A stretch of DNA of 20,920 nt from a virus. Each line of letters opens with the position of its first letter. Position 1 is the stretch's first letter. The position numbers were made by a program, and so were the translations under genes. The notes below the pieces were generated by a model, which did not search any database, was not told the DNA's origin, and saw only the letters and a program-made list of their open reading frames with translations. The stretch spans positions 1-20,920 of the IMG/VR virus record IMGVR_UViG_3300042449_002291; one strand, 5' to 3'. Shown piece after piece: positions 1-7,164 of the stretch.

Positions 1-27
1 GCGATCGCCTACGCAGTGGTGTTATGA
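1..27 (+). CDS. 3' end of an upstream phage gene (partial)
   Basis: Frame 1 is open from the window edge and ends with TGA at 25-27, reading AIAYAVVL. The stop overlaps the ATG of the next gene (ATGA), which is the coupling pattern seen throughout this window, so this is probably the tail of a virion gene in the same operon. Too little is present to say more. Confidence 0.45.
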   Translation, partial: AIAYAVVL

Positions 28-599
28 AAATATTAATTACGAACTACACTTTTAACGCAGCCTCAAAAACAGTTACGTTTTTGGGCTATTCGCGTATTTT
101 GCTCGATTCAATTCTGATAATCACAAACGTCGCGTCCAACACAATTATTTATAATTTTGCGGGTACTGGCAAAGGCGGGACAGTATCAGGTAATGTTTTG
201 ACGCTTGATTTTGACACTAGCGCAATGTCAAACAGCGACCCATTACAGATTTACTACGATGATGCGGCGATAGTTCCTGCGACGGTGCAAGAGCAGCAAA
301 ACACTGAAGATTTACTTTATTTGCTATCCGTTCAAGGTAATGCATTAGGCAAATTGGCTGAAATGGTTGATGGTGCAAATATTCGGGCGGCGCTACAGGC
401 AAGCGCCGCTGTGATTGGCGGTGTAACCCAAAGCGGATCGTGGACATTAACCACAGTTACCACTGTTTCTACCGTGACAACCTGTTCAACCCTTACAAAC
501 CAAACACAGAACGGTGGACAACCTACTAACGATATTGTCCCAAATGCCACAAATACGCTTGCCTGTTTGCTAAATATCAATAACGTTACTTACACATAA
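24..599 (+). CDS. Phage virion/tail-associated protein, 191 aa
   Basis: The N-terminal half is beta-rich and of a kind seen in tail or baseplate-region proteins of many phages: residues 1-85 include phrases such as TIIYNF, GGTVSGNVLTLDFDTSAMS and DPLQIYYDD. A middle stretch (about 90-125) looks helical and may oligomerise. The C-terminal third is a Thr/Val-rich run (LTTVTTVSTVTTCSTLTNQT) followed by an Asn-rich end, also typical of phage structural proteins. Its start overlaps the previous stop as ATGA, and the next virion gene begins 4 bases after its stop. No enzymatic motif is visible. The virion role is inferred from composition and position; the exact part of the particle is unknown. Confidence 0.6.
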   Translation: MKILITNYTFNAASKTVTFLGYSRILLDSILIITNVASNTIIYNFAGTGKGGTVSGNVLTLDFDTSAMSNSDPLQIYYDDAAIVPATVQEQQNTEDLLYLLSVQGNALGKLAEMVDGANIRAALQASAAVIGGVTQSGSWTLTTVTTVSTVTTCSTLTNQTQNGGQPTNDIVPNATNTLACLLNINNVTYT

Positions 600-603
600 A
601 CCT

Positions 604-2328
604 ATGCCAGTACTACAAAAAAATCTACCTTTATTGCATACGCCTACGTTTCAGCAAATGACCCCTGCTCCTGCTGCGACGGTTGCAAACGCATTTGTTG
701 CTAACGATCCTACAGGGCGATCGCCATTTGTGCTGTACGTTGTATCTGCTACGGTGCAATATTTATATACAGATAATGGGTGGATTCAAATTCCTTCAGG
801 GGCATTAGCGACTTTTGGGGCTGGAGCTTGTGCGGTATATCACCCATGGAGTAATACCTACACGGCAAACGGTGGAAGCACAACAACAGCAACAGTAGCG
901 GCGGGTACGCATAATATTACTGGCTTAGCGCTTGGCGAGACAATTGAGTTTGTTGTTAGTGGCACTAACAGCGGATTGCGTCGCACAATCACAGGCGTAA
1001 TCAATAACGCGGGTACAGGCACAATTACGATCCAATGGTCGGGCGCTGTTGCAACGGCTGTATTAAACACTCACACGTTTAGGATTAGCACAGGCAGATT
1101 TTTTGTCTATGGTGGTGGTACAACCACGGCGGGATCGTTTAAATCCTTTGATGTTGGTACTATGTCTTGGTCTGGGAACTTGACGGTAACAGGCGTTCCA
1201 ACTTTTACCAATGATGGGCGTATGGCTTTGATGTATCAGCGACCTAAAAGCTTTCAATCAGGGCTTGCAACGGCTGTTACAAACACGACTAACGCGACTA
1301 TCTCGGACAATACAAAAAGCTGGAAAGTAAATCAATGGATTGGCTATTGGGTAAGGATTACCTCAGGGGCGGGTTCGCCTAATGGCAGTACAGGGGCGAT
1401 CAATCCGTTACTTCAGATCACTAGTAATACAGCTACAACGCTTACTCTATCAGGTGTTTTTGCAACAACTCCTCCCGATACAACTTCTTCATATTCAATA
1501 GAAGACATACTTGCTTCTGGAGTTGCGACTTCTGGCAGTACGACAACGTTGGTTAACTCAACTAAATCAGGCGGATCGGCTTGGACTGCTAACCAGTGGA
1601 CTAACTCACGAGTAAGAATCACAGGGGGGACAGGGCTGGGGCAAACATCAATTATTGCTAGTAATACAGGTGATACCCTAACTATCGGTACTGTCGGCAC
1701 TGCGATCGCATCAGGTTCTATTTATGAAATTGAAGGTGATGAAAACTTTATTTATTTGGCTGGTAATGCGGCTGTTACCATGTACAAATACTCAATTTCG
1801 GCGGGTACTTGGGCAACAGTAGCGCCAACAACCGCAAGAACGACAGCGACGGGGGCTTCTCCAAGCTTGAATGCCGCTTACCATACAGGCTGCCCAAACT
1901 GGGGTAGCGAACCAGCGATTTTAAACGGTCGTTACCTTTATTCTTTTAGAGGTGGCGGATCTGGAGTTGCCGATCGCTTTGATATAGCTGGAGGCACGGC
2001 TGGGGCTGGGGCGTGGGCTGTAGTTACTACAGTGAACGCCGAAACATTCACCACGGGCGCAAGCTTTGGTATCTGGAAGGGTAAAATATACATCAGGAAA
2101 GAGTCGGCATCAGGTGTGGCGCAAAGGTTTTTTTACTACGACGTTGTTAAAAACGCACTGCTACCTTTTACCACACTAAATTACCCAGATGGCGCGGCGT
2201 TAGCTGGGACTAAAATCTGGGTAAAAACTTTTGACCAGAACCAAACCGATGCCGATACCGATGCCGTAAATTGGCTTTACACGCTACAATCGACAGGCAA
2301 TGCTTTACACAGAATTATGCTTTTTTAG
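604..2328 (+). CDS. Large repetitive virion protein with Kelch-like C-terminus, 574 aa
   Basis: A Gly/Thr/Ser/Ala-rich, beta-dominated protein with few charged residues, as expected for a tail fibre, receptor-binding or decoration protein. Three related modules of about 75-80 residues can be seen at roughly 90-168, 220-300 and 306-378. The last two share a core of the form K-S-W-x(2)-NQW, V-R-I-T-x-G, ITSNT or IASNT, TLTL or TLTI, then Y-x-IE. The region from about 380 to 574 has repeated aromatic/Gly turns (YLAG, YKYSISAGTW, YLYSFRGGG, FGIWKGKIYIRK, WLYTL) that suggest Kelch-like propeller blades. It follows the previous gene by 4 bases and precedes the next by 9 bases, with AGGAG before that ATG. 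The virion location is inferred. Confidence 0.6.
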   Translation: MPVLQKNLPLLHTPTFQQMTPAPAATVANAFVANDPTGRSPFVLYVVSATVQYLYTDNGWIQIPSGALATFGAGACAVYHPWSNTYTANGGSTTTATVAAGTHNITGLALGETIEFVVSGTNSGLRRTITGVINNAGTGTITIQWSGAVATAVLNTHTFRISTGRFFVYGGGTTTAGSFKSFDVGTMSWSGNLTVTGVPTFTNDGRMALMYQRPKSFQSGLATAVTNTTNATISDNTKSWKVNQWIGYWVRITSGAGSPNGSTGAINPLLQITSNTATTLTLSGVFATTPPDTTSSYSIEDILASGVATSGSTTTLVNSTKSGGSAWTANQWTNSRVRITGGTGLGQTSIIASNTGDTLTIGTVGTAIASGSIYEIEGDENFIYLAGNAAVTMYKYSISAGTWATVAPTTARTTATGASPSLNAAYHTGCPNWGSEPAILNGRYLYSFRGGGSGVADRFDIAGGTAGAGAWAVVTTVNAETFTTGASFGIWKGKIYIRKESASGVAQRFFYYDVVKNALLPFTTLNYPDGAALAGTKIWVKTFDQNQTDADTDAVNWLYTLQSTGNALHRIMLF

Positions 2329-2337
2329 GAGAAAACA

Positions 2338-2805
2338 ATGGCTAGCAAAGCAACGAAAATCCAAGGTGTTGATTCAAGTACCTTTAATCTCACGATCAAT
2401 CAATTTGATGAAGCGCTCCAAACAAATGTTCAGCGATTGAGCCAAAACATTCCACAAGTTGATTACTCAGTACACTTTACTGACGGAACAACCGTTAGAG
2501 CGCGGTACGACAGCAATCTATCGCGATGGGACATTTCACTAGTAAGAAGTCTGACAATCACTAGTGAAAATTGTATTTTCTTGACGGATCCCGAAGATCC
2601 CAATAGCGATTCATATTTTGAATACGATTGGGAATATCCAGCGCTGATTACTTCGCCTTATCCCAGTGAATTGCTTGTTGAGTGGATTCGCGACAATGTT
2701 GTGGTTAATGGCGTAACTAATCAAGTTAGCGTCAACTATATTCAAGAAGGCGCTTATAGAGCCTTTACAAATCTTGTCGAACAACTCTACTGGATTCACC
2801 CTTAA
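2338..2805 (+). CDS. Hypothetical phage protein, probably virion-associated, 155 aa
   Basis: I do not recognise a family. The start is well supported, with AGGAG followed by AAAACA before ATG, 9 bases after the preceding virion gene. The protein is acidic and mixed alpha/beta, with an N-terminal segment (1-40) likely helical, a beta-like middle (YSVHFTDGTTVRARYD, about 42-58) and a Tyr/Trp-rich C-terminus (VEQLYWIHP). It is the last rightward gene before the strand switch, so it is probably the terminal gene of the late structural operon. A 10-bp inverted repeat lies inside it (2534-2543 and 2560-2569), of unknown meaning. Confidence 0.55.
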   Translation: MASKATKIQGVDSSTFNLTINQFDEALQTNVQRLSQNIPQVDYSVHFTDGTTVRARYDSNLSRWDISLVRSLTITSENCIFLTDPEDPNSDSYFEYDWEYPALITSPYPSELLVEWIRDNVVVNGVTNQVSVNYIQEGAYRAFTNLVEQLYWIHP

Positions 2806-3035
2806 CCCTTACCCAAAGCCCGTCATGTCTGGCGGTGCTGGTGCAGGACCAAGAATACTGAAATAAGCCCGCCTATTTTAATAAAAATGACAGTACAAAC
2901 TGATTAAAGAGAACTACCCTTGCGATCGCAATTAAATAAAGCTTAGTTGTACTTGTTTGCTTGGCATTTTAGCGATCGCCTGTAAGTCTGCGCGGATGTT
3001 GGCATAGTGTTTTAGATTTAGTTGTAGCCACAAAT
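2806..3035. other. Intergenic region between converging virion and early genes
   Basis: This 230-base gap separates the rightward virion genes from the leftward early genes. It holds two HIP1 octamers (near 2922 and 2972) and AT-rich stretches. I see no convincing GC-rich terminator followed by a T-run for the virion operon. A 13-codon open frame at 2825-2866 (MSGGAGAGPRILK) has no ribosome binding site, so I do not call it a gene. No gene or RNA is recognised. Confidence 0.5.
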
Positions 3036-3040
3036 CTAAA
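3011..3040. repeat. AT-rich inverted repeat at the end of the leftward early region
   Basis: TTTAGATTT at 3011-3019 pairs perfectly with AAATCTAAA at 3032-3040, with a 12-base loop. The right arm overlaps the TAG stop (3036-3038) of the methylase gene. In the leftward direction it could act as a weak terminator, but it has no GC core and no T-run. A role in separating converging transcription is inferred. Confidence 0.4.
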
Positions 3041-3587
3041 CAATTACAGATACATTGCCAAGATGCCCACAGCAAGCCTTAAACTTTTTAGCTGTGAACT
3101 TGCCAAAATAGAATAAAGTCTGGCTTGTGTCATTGCCAGATTTTTTCTTTTTGCCATCGTTCTTAGGGTTTGTGAACTCAAGCCGATGATTAAAAGTGAG
3201 ATAGCACACAGAATAATTTTGAGCATCCAAAAACCAATTGCTAGAGGTATTACTATTCGTAAGCAGGAAGGTATTACCAATGTGAGCATAGGTTAAAACC
3301 ATCTCTACTGCCCTCTCAATATTTCCTTTGCTATAAGGTGGATTTACCCATTTGTTTAAATATGGAGTCCAGTCCCTAGAGAATGCGTCATCAGCTTTAG
3401 TCCAAAATGTTTGAGCTTGGATGACTTGATTTGCTCGTAAGCATGAGAACGGGTCAAGATGGAAGCCTTTAACTAATTCTCGAAATGGTTCTACAACGTA
3501 ATAGCTCGTATAATTCTCATCGTTCGATTCATCCTCATTAGTAAGAACACAATCTAGAGTAAATAGGTTTTCTTGTATTGCGATCAT
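3036..3587 (-). CDS. Phage DNA N6-adenine methyltransferase (Dam-like), 183 aa
   Basis: Probably transfers a methyl group from S-adenosylmethionine to adenine in DNA. The sequence contains the N6-adenine methylase catalytic motif NPPY at residues 82-85 (WVNPPYSKG), preceded by LDPFS (44-48). This is the order seen in the short phage Dam family (PF05869 type), which is about 150-180 residues long. A Lys-rich insertion (about 143-149) lies in the C-terminal half. The start is very well supported: AGGAGGG, 5 bases, then ATG overlapping the nblA stop as TAATG. It is the last gene of the leftward early region. Likely jobs are protecting phage DNA from host restriction or marking it for regulation; the target site is not visible. 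Confidence 0.75.
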   Translation of the reverse strand: MIAIQENLFTLDCVLTNEDESNDENYTSYYVVEPFRELVKGFHLDPFSCLRANQVIQAQTFWTKADDAFSRDWTPYLNKWVNPPYSKGNIERAVEMVLTYAHIGNTFLLTNSNTSSNWFLDAQNYSVCYLTFNHRLEFTNPKNDGKKKKSGNDTSQTLFYFGKFTAKKFKACCGHLGNVSVIV

Positions 3588-3760
3588 TACAACCCTCCTA
3601 AAAACTCATTTTTCGCAATCTTGACCATCAATGCTTGCTGCCCCAAATACAGCAGATGTAGCTCAATGAGTAGCTGCTTAGCTGAGTCAATGTCAATGTT
3701 TTGAATTTGGTTACAAAAGATTGTGTGTGTCAATTGCTTCTCGATCGGTAAATCATTCAT
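3587..3760 (-). CDS. nblA: NblA-like phycobilisome degradation protein, 57 aa
   Basis: NblA is a small helical adaptor that brings phycobilisomes to the host Clp protease; freshwater cyanophages are known to carry it. The protein has the family's size (50-60 aa) and pattern: LPIEKQLTHTIFCNQI resembles the NblA N-terminal helix (L-x-x-E-Q-x-F and so on up to Q-V), and SAKQLLIELHLLYL resembles the EQA-x-ELL-x-EL helix. I chose ATG at 3760 rather than the in-frame ATG at 3778, because 3760 overlaps the upstream stop as ATGA and has GGAGG 11 bases upstream, while 3778 has no ribosome binding site. Its stop overlaps the methylase start. The final GGL tail is atypical. The family call comes from pattern reading, not a search. 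Confidence 0.65.
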   Translation of the reverse strand: MNDLPIEKQLTHTIFCNQIQNIDIDSAKQLLIELHLLYLGQQALMVKIAKNEFLGGL

Positions 3761-4341
3761 CGCTCTATATGCCTCCATGCTTTATTATTGACAATCGCCC
3801 AAATACTCGAAACTACTAATCCGTAACTAGCCGCTATAGATCTGAGCGTTTCGCCATTTGAAGCTCTAGCGACAATAGATTTGATGTCATTGGCTTTTAG
3901 TTTTGCACTTGGATTGACTTCTCCTTTTGAAAGATTTAATCCAGTTCTAAAAGCGTGGCGCGTATTTTCTGAAGGAGTACAGTATTCAAGATTAGAAGCA
4001 GCATTATTTGATTTATTTCCATCCAAATGATTTACCTGCATTTGCTCAGGTCTAAAACCCAAAAACGCCCTAGACACTAATTTATGAACAGTGTGGGTCT
4101 GTGGGACTCCATTGCAGCAAAGAGCAAGAGCTAAATAACCGTGTTTAGTCTTGGTCGGGGTCAGGGTAGTCCCTTTTATTAATTTACTTCTGCCATCCTT
4201 GCACAGGATTTTTCTGTCTATACTTCTAATACGTCCAAAACTAGACGCTTGGTAAAGCCCTTCATAGTCAGGGATGTCCAGCCATACCTCTTGACAAAAC
4301 ATCATGTGAGTAAATTCTTTTTCGGGCGGTAAGTCGCTCAT
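3757..4341 (-). CDS. HNH homing-type endonuclease with an NblA-like N-terminal leader, 194 aa
   Basis: Residues 20-41 (WLDIPDYEGLYQASSFGRIR) form a NUMOD4-type motif. Residues about 85-130 form a HNH nuclease domain with VHKLVSRAF (H86), NHLDGNK (N104-H105) and SNLEYCT. The C-terminal 50 residues (NPSAKL to NNKAWRHI) look like the NUMOD1/HTH DNA-binding tail of free-standing phage homing endonucleases. The first 19 residues, MSDLPPEKEFTHMMFCQEV, do not belong to this family but match the start of the NblA encoded just downstream, 10 of 19 identical. Start and stop both overlap neighbours by ATGA, so it is coupled into the operon. Expected activity is a site-specific double-strand break or nick that spreads the gene. 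Confidence 0.8.
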   Translation of the reverse strand: MSDLPPEKEFTHMMFCQEVWLDIPDYEGLYQASSFGRIRSIDRKILCKDGRSKLIKGTTLTPTKTKHGYLALALCCNGVPQTHTVHKLVSRAFLGFRPEQMQVNHLDGNKSNNAASNLEYCTPSENTRHAFRTGLNLSKGEVNPSAKLKANDIKSIVARASNGETLRSIAASYGLVVSSIWAIVNNKAWRHIER

Positions 4342-5093
4342 GGCAATTCACTCCATACTTTCCCATCCAATTCAGGCAATGAAATCTTTTTACCATTGAC
4401 TGCCCTTTGTTTATAAAAGAAAGCCTTGTTAGCAGCTTTGACTTCATCCCGCAGCGATCGCACCCAATCCTCATCCATCGGTCTAGCGCCCTTACCAGAT
4501 TCAGCGCCAACGATCGCAAGGTCAATGTATTGGGCATAAGCGCCGATATAAACTTCTTCTAGTAGTGGCTCAAAACTGACAAAAGTATTGCCTCCAAGCT
4601 GTTTAATTGCAGTGATCGTATCAAGGCGTTTCAACGCCGTGCCTTGGCTCTCAACCGAAACGCCTAACCATATATTGCTAGGGAGAAAGGGAAAACCAGG
4701 TCTAGCACACCAATCATTTACAACTTGCAAAAGGGTGTCAGCACGTTTGGACAAGAGCATAAACGTCTGATTGTGAGAGAAAGCCATAGCTTGAATCATC
4801 TCTAATTGCCACTCTCTAGGAATCCAATCACCGCACCAATCTGTCATAGAGCAAACAAAATGACGCTTAGGCGATCGCATCCTTGCCCACTTAGCAAGCA
4901 TTTCGTAGTTAAGCTCTAGTTCTGGAGCTTTGCCCGTATAGGTTAATCCACTGGCAAAGTCAAAGCGATTACCTGTATTAATTGCTTCAGCATAGCAGTT
5001 GGCGCATCCTTCCGATATTTTCCTACACCAATGACCACCGCCTTTGACGGTTATTGGGTTATCAGTTACATCAGTCCATTCAATTTTACTCAT
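4338..5093 (-). CDS. DUF5131 (phage Gp37/Gp68) radical-SAM-like protein, 251 aa
   Basis: The N-terminus MSKIEWTDVTDNPITVKGG and the cysteine cluster CRKISEGCANCYAE are diagnostic of the phage Gp37/Gp68 family (DUF5131). This family is common in phages and is thought to have a radical-SAM-like fold, with these cysteines able to bind an Fe-S cluster. Further family-like blocks are VCSMTDWCGDW, LLSKRADTL, WLGVSVES, FVSFEPLLE and IVGAESGKGARPM. I placed the start at 5093, where the ATG overlaps the previous stop by 8 bases; a 23-codon in-frame extension upstream reads as non-family sequence. The substrate is unknown; nucleic acid repair or modification has been suggested for the family. Confidence 0.85.
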   Translation of the reverse strand: MSKIEWTDVTDNPITVKGGGHWCRKISEGCANCYAEAINTGNRFDFASGLTYTGKAPELELNYEMLAKWARMRSPKRHFVCSMTDWCGDWIPREWQLEMIQAMAFSHNQTFMLLSKRADTLLQVVNDWCARPGFPFLPSNIWLGVSVESQGTALKRLDTITAIKQLGGNTFVSFEPLLEEVYIGAYAQYIDLAIVGAESGKGARPMDEDWVRSLRDEVKAANKAFFYKQRAVNGKKISLPELDGKVWSELP

Positions 5094-5295
5094 GATTCCA
5101 CTCTTTCCACTCAGTAACCAACATCCGATACGCCGCCAAGTCCTGATTAATTTGGCGATCAACTACAGTCTTACCTATTCCGTGAACTGCCATGTGATCG
5201 CGTACCGACTCTACAAGCTTATCGATGGCTTGTTCTGTTCTTGCGATCGCATCTTGTCTGATTTGTGCGTTCATAATAATATTTCTGACCGTCAT
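5086..5295 (-). CDS. Hypothetical protein, 69 aa
   Basis: No recognised family. Mostly helical (AQIRQDAIARTEQAIDKLVESVRDHMAV), with a short conserved-looking GIGKTV and a Trp-rich end (TEWKEWNHE). ATG at 5295 overlaps the upstream stop as ATGA, which is preferred over the in-frame GTG at 5307. The next ATG at 5274 (MNAQIRQ) is an alternative start. It is embedded between coupled genes in transcription unit 5, so it is almost certainly translated. Confidence 0.5.
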   Translation of the reverse strand: MTVRNIIMNAQIRQDAIARTEQAIDKLVESVRDHMAVHGIGKTVVDRQINQDLAAYRMLVTEWKEWNHE

Positions 5296-5561
5296 AATTT
5301 CACACACCTAACAAGTGGTTTGCCATACGCTGTCAAAGTTACAGCGCCATACTCTAATAGATTCTGGAAGTCAAACAAGCTTTTACGCATCGCGTCAACT
5401 CCAATCTGTTTATCTTGAGTATCAGATTTAGCTTTAACAATCGTGAATATAGGTAACTGGTTAGAGGTTACGATATATTCTTTTTTACCAGCCGCCACGG
5501 GACGACATAGGCGGGTAGGGGCTTTGCGGAACTCTGAGATTGTGATGTATTCTGGAATCAT
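5292..5561 (-). CDS. Possible Phd/YefM-type antitoxin-like protein, 89 aa
   Basis: The first 45 residues (YITISEFRKAPTRLC, then VAAGKKEYIVTSNQLPIFTIVKA) follow the Phd/YefM pattern: an N-terminal strand and helix beginning I-S-E-F-R, then a beta hairpin ending in a hydrophobic I-F-T-I-V. The C-terminal half is longer than a minimal Phd and might be a partner-binding tail. No toxin gene (Doc, RelE, PIN) is adjacent: the neighbours are unknown small proteins. It may therefore be a phage transcription factor or an anti-toxin decoy rather than half of a toxin-antitoxin pair. ATG at 5561 directly follows the TAA of the upstream gene. Confidence 0.4.
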   Translation of the reverse strand: MIPEYITISEFRKAPTRLCRPVAAGKKEYIVTSNQLPIFTIVKAKSDTQDKQIGVDAMRKSLFDFQNLLEYGAVTLTAYGKPLVRCVKL

Positions 5562-5855
5562 TTACTTTACCCAATGCCCATGAGCAATAAATGGCATAGC
5601 TTCACCACGTAATCTAGGGAAATCAATCTTTCCTTCATTAAGATATTTCCACGCTAGCTCTCTAGCTTCTTCCTGAAAGTCATACCAGTAATTACGCTCA
5701 TAACTCTCAAGGATTGATGCCCATGAATCAGGGCAGAAATTACTAGAATTATCAGTGTTGGGTCGGCAAGAACAGACAATTCTAGTAACTGATTCAGGAT
5801 CAATTTTGTCTCTGATAATGTCGCGAATACATAAGCTTAGCGATAATCCCTCCAT
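5562..5855 (-). CDS. Hypothetical protein, first gene of transcription unit 5, 97 aa
   Basis: No recognised family. ATG is preceded by a strong GGAGAGAG. The protein contains two cysteines close together (IVCSC) and a third at FCPDSW, aromatic-rich middle residues (YERNYWYDFQEEA) and a basic/hydrophobic end (FIAHGHWVK). Being the first gene after a candidate promoter, it is likely the most highly translated of its unit. Confidence 0.5.
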   Translation of the reverse strand: MEGLSLSLCIRDIIRDKIDPESVTRIVCSCRPNTDNSSNFCPDSWASILESYERNYWYDFQEEARELAWKYLNEGKIDFPRLRGEAMPFIAHGHWVK

Positions 5856-5908
5856 TATCTCTCTCCAAATAATTTAATAATGTTTAATTCAGTCATCTAA
5901 CTGTTTAC

Positions 5909-5937
5909 ATAGTAGTACAAACCTTACAAACATACAA
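5909..5937 (-). promoter_or_regulatory. Candidate sigma70-type promoter for transcription unit 5
   Basis: On the minus strand, TTGTAT (5932-5937) and TACTAT (5909-5914) are separated by exactly 17 bases. They lie about 55 bases upstream of the ATG at 5855, in the only non-coding gap in this part of the early region. Match to consensus is moderate. Confidence 0.4.
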
Positions 5938-5968
5938 TACCCTAACCATAACTATCCACCGCAATAAA

Positions 5969-5996
5969 CCCGCAAAGCATAGACTAAAATCTATGG
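5969..5996 (-). repeat. GCATAGA hairpin element, copy 1, at the end of transcription unit 4
   Basis: The plus strand carries CCCGCAAAGCATAGA (5969-5983), a 6-base loop and TCTATG (5990-5995). The same 15-mer followed by a TCTATGC arm recurs at 11672-11699. In the leftward direction it lies at the 3' end of the preceding gene (stop at 5991-5993), so it could terminate or protect that transcript. The T-run is only TTT. Confidence 0.45.
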
Positions 5997-7154
5997 CTGG
6001 ATATCGCGATACCGCAACAGGCTACACTCGTTATCAGGGGCGGCTTTACGAAACTCCAGCCCGTAAGCGCTGTAATTAAATTTATGGGTTTTCCTAAAGG
6101 TATTCCTAGCAAATGGACATCCTCTAGATATTGCAAGCTGATAAGCCATCTCTAGCGTCATCCATTCGTTCTCAAATTCTGTTGCTTGCACCCGTGAGAA
6201 GAAAGAAATCTCATGATGATCGCGATTGTAGCGATGGATTTCCCCTGCTACAGAGCGATTGTAGAGAAGTTTGGATAATTTTCTTAGCTCAATATTCTCA
6301 CCTAGCAGCTCGTTCAGCTTGTAAGCAATTGTTACAGCATCCTGCCATTTATCGGTAAGCACTGAGTTAATCTGCTCAGTCGAGATAATCCGTTTAGCGA
6401 CTCCCTTCTGTTTGTCTGATTCAACTTTCTTGCGGGTGCGGGTGCGTTTTGGATTACTCCAATCAAGTAGCAATTTAGAAACATCAGGGTGCATCCTATA
6501 CCGTTTTTTGAGCGATGGCAGATACACTTTTAGGCTTGCATATTCACCTCCGCTAGCCTTATAAGCAAGCAAAGCTTTTATGCGCTGACCATCGGGGCGA
6601 TCGCGGATCGGTGGTTTTTGTCGTGGGCATAACGGGGCGCTGTAGGCAAAAAAGCTGTATAGATTCAGGATTGATAGCAAACCACTCAAACAAGGCTTTA
6701 AACACGCAAAAACATATAAGTACGTTGGTGATTTGCGATCTGTTAGCCTTTCGCGGTTACGAATCCGCTTACGTTGCTTTTTGGCTTTCGGCTTTGCAAC
6801 ATTCTTGGGAGGCTTTGTCTTTGGGCGATCGCTTTTCGGTTTTGGCGGTGGAGCTGCGATCGTCTCTAACTCTGGTTCTGGTCTAGCTTTTGGCGGTTGT
6901 AATTTTGGCGCGTCACCAATATGCAAAACATTGCGATCTAATAGCGACTGCCATAGGCTAGACCACTGATTTTTATACACCAAATACCGAGCTACGAATA
7001 ACGCATTAGTGGCAATAGCGCGATCGTCTTTGAGCTTGCGCCTTTGCTCATGCGCTGCGATCGCACTTAGGATCGGCGCAACTTGTCGCCATATTGCGGG
7101 GCTGGTGTCAGGGGAGGGAATTGCGGGGATGCAGATGGGTAGGGTAGGTTTCAT
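5991..7154 (-). CDS. Hypothetical basic phage protein with proline/lysine linker and a hydrophobic segment, 387 aa
   Basis: No recognised family. N-terminal about 80 residues: a helical domain (AIWRQVAPILSAIAAHEQRR, YKNQWSSLWQSLL). Residues about 85-140 are a Pro/Lys/Arg-rich linker (PPPKPKSDRPKTKPPKNVA). Then comes an unusual stretch of about 34 residues rich in Leu, Tyr, Phe and Cys (about 144-177), which interrupts the basic linker and could be a membrane segment or an insertion. The C-terminal half is basic, with a possible DNA-binding region (LKKRYRMHPDVSKLLLDW, then KRTRTRKK) and a conserved-looking end. ATG at 7154 is chosen because it begins 10 bases after the previous stop; no ribosome binding site is obvious, and a GTG at 7187 is possible. 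It closes transcription unit 4, which carries replication genes. Confidence 0.5.
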   Translation of the reverse strand: MKPTLPICIPAIPSPDTSPAIWRQVAPILSAIAAHEQRRKLKDDRAIATNALFVARYLVYKNQWSSLWQSLLDRNVLHIGDAPKLQPPKARPEPELETIAAPPPKPKSDRPKTKPPKNVAKPKAKKQRKRIRNRERLTDRKSPTYLYVFACLKPCLSGLLSILNLYSFFAYSAPLCPRQKPPIRDRPDGQRIKALLAYKASGGEYASLKVYLPSLKKRYRMHPDVSKLLLDWSNPKRTRTRKKVESDKQKGVAKRIISTEQINSVLTDKWQDAVTIAYKLNELLGENIELRKLSKLLYNRSVAGEIHRYNRDHHEISFFSRVQATEFENEWMTLEMAYQLAISRGCPFARNTFRKTHKFNYSAYGLEFRKAAPDNECSLLRYRDIQP

Positions 7155-7164
7155 AGTTTTATAA

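Noticed and set aside
2534-2569. 10-bp inverted repeat TTTCACTAGT / ACTAGTGAAA within a virion gene
   Set aside because: Inside coding sequence with a 16-base loop and no related copy found; may be chance.
2825-2866. 13-codon frame MSGGAGAGPRILK after the virion genes
   Set aside because: No ribosome binding site, very short, and no other support.
5044-5418. 124-codon plus-strand frame
   Set aside because: Antisense to three coupled minus-strand genes including the DUF5131 gene; composition looks like a shadow frame.
5292-5561. Toxin-antitoxin module
   Set aside because: The Phd-like protein has no adjacent toxin-like gene on either side.
6611-6969. Plus-strand frames overlapping the 387-aa gene
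   Set aside because: Antisense, no ribosome binding site, and the minus-strand gene fits the operon.
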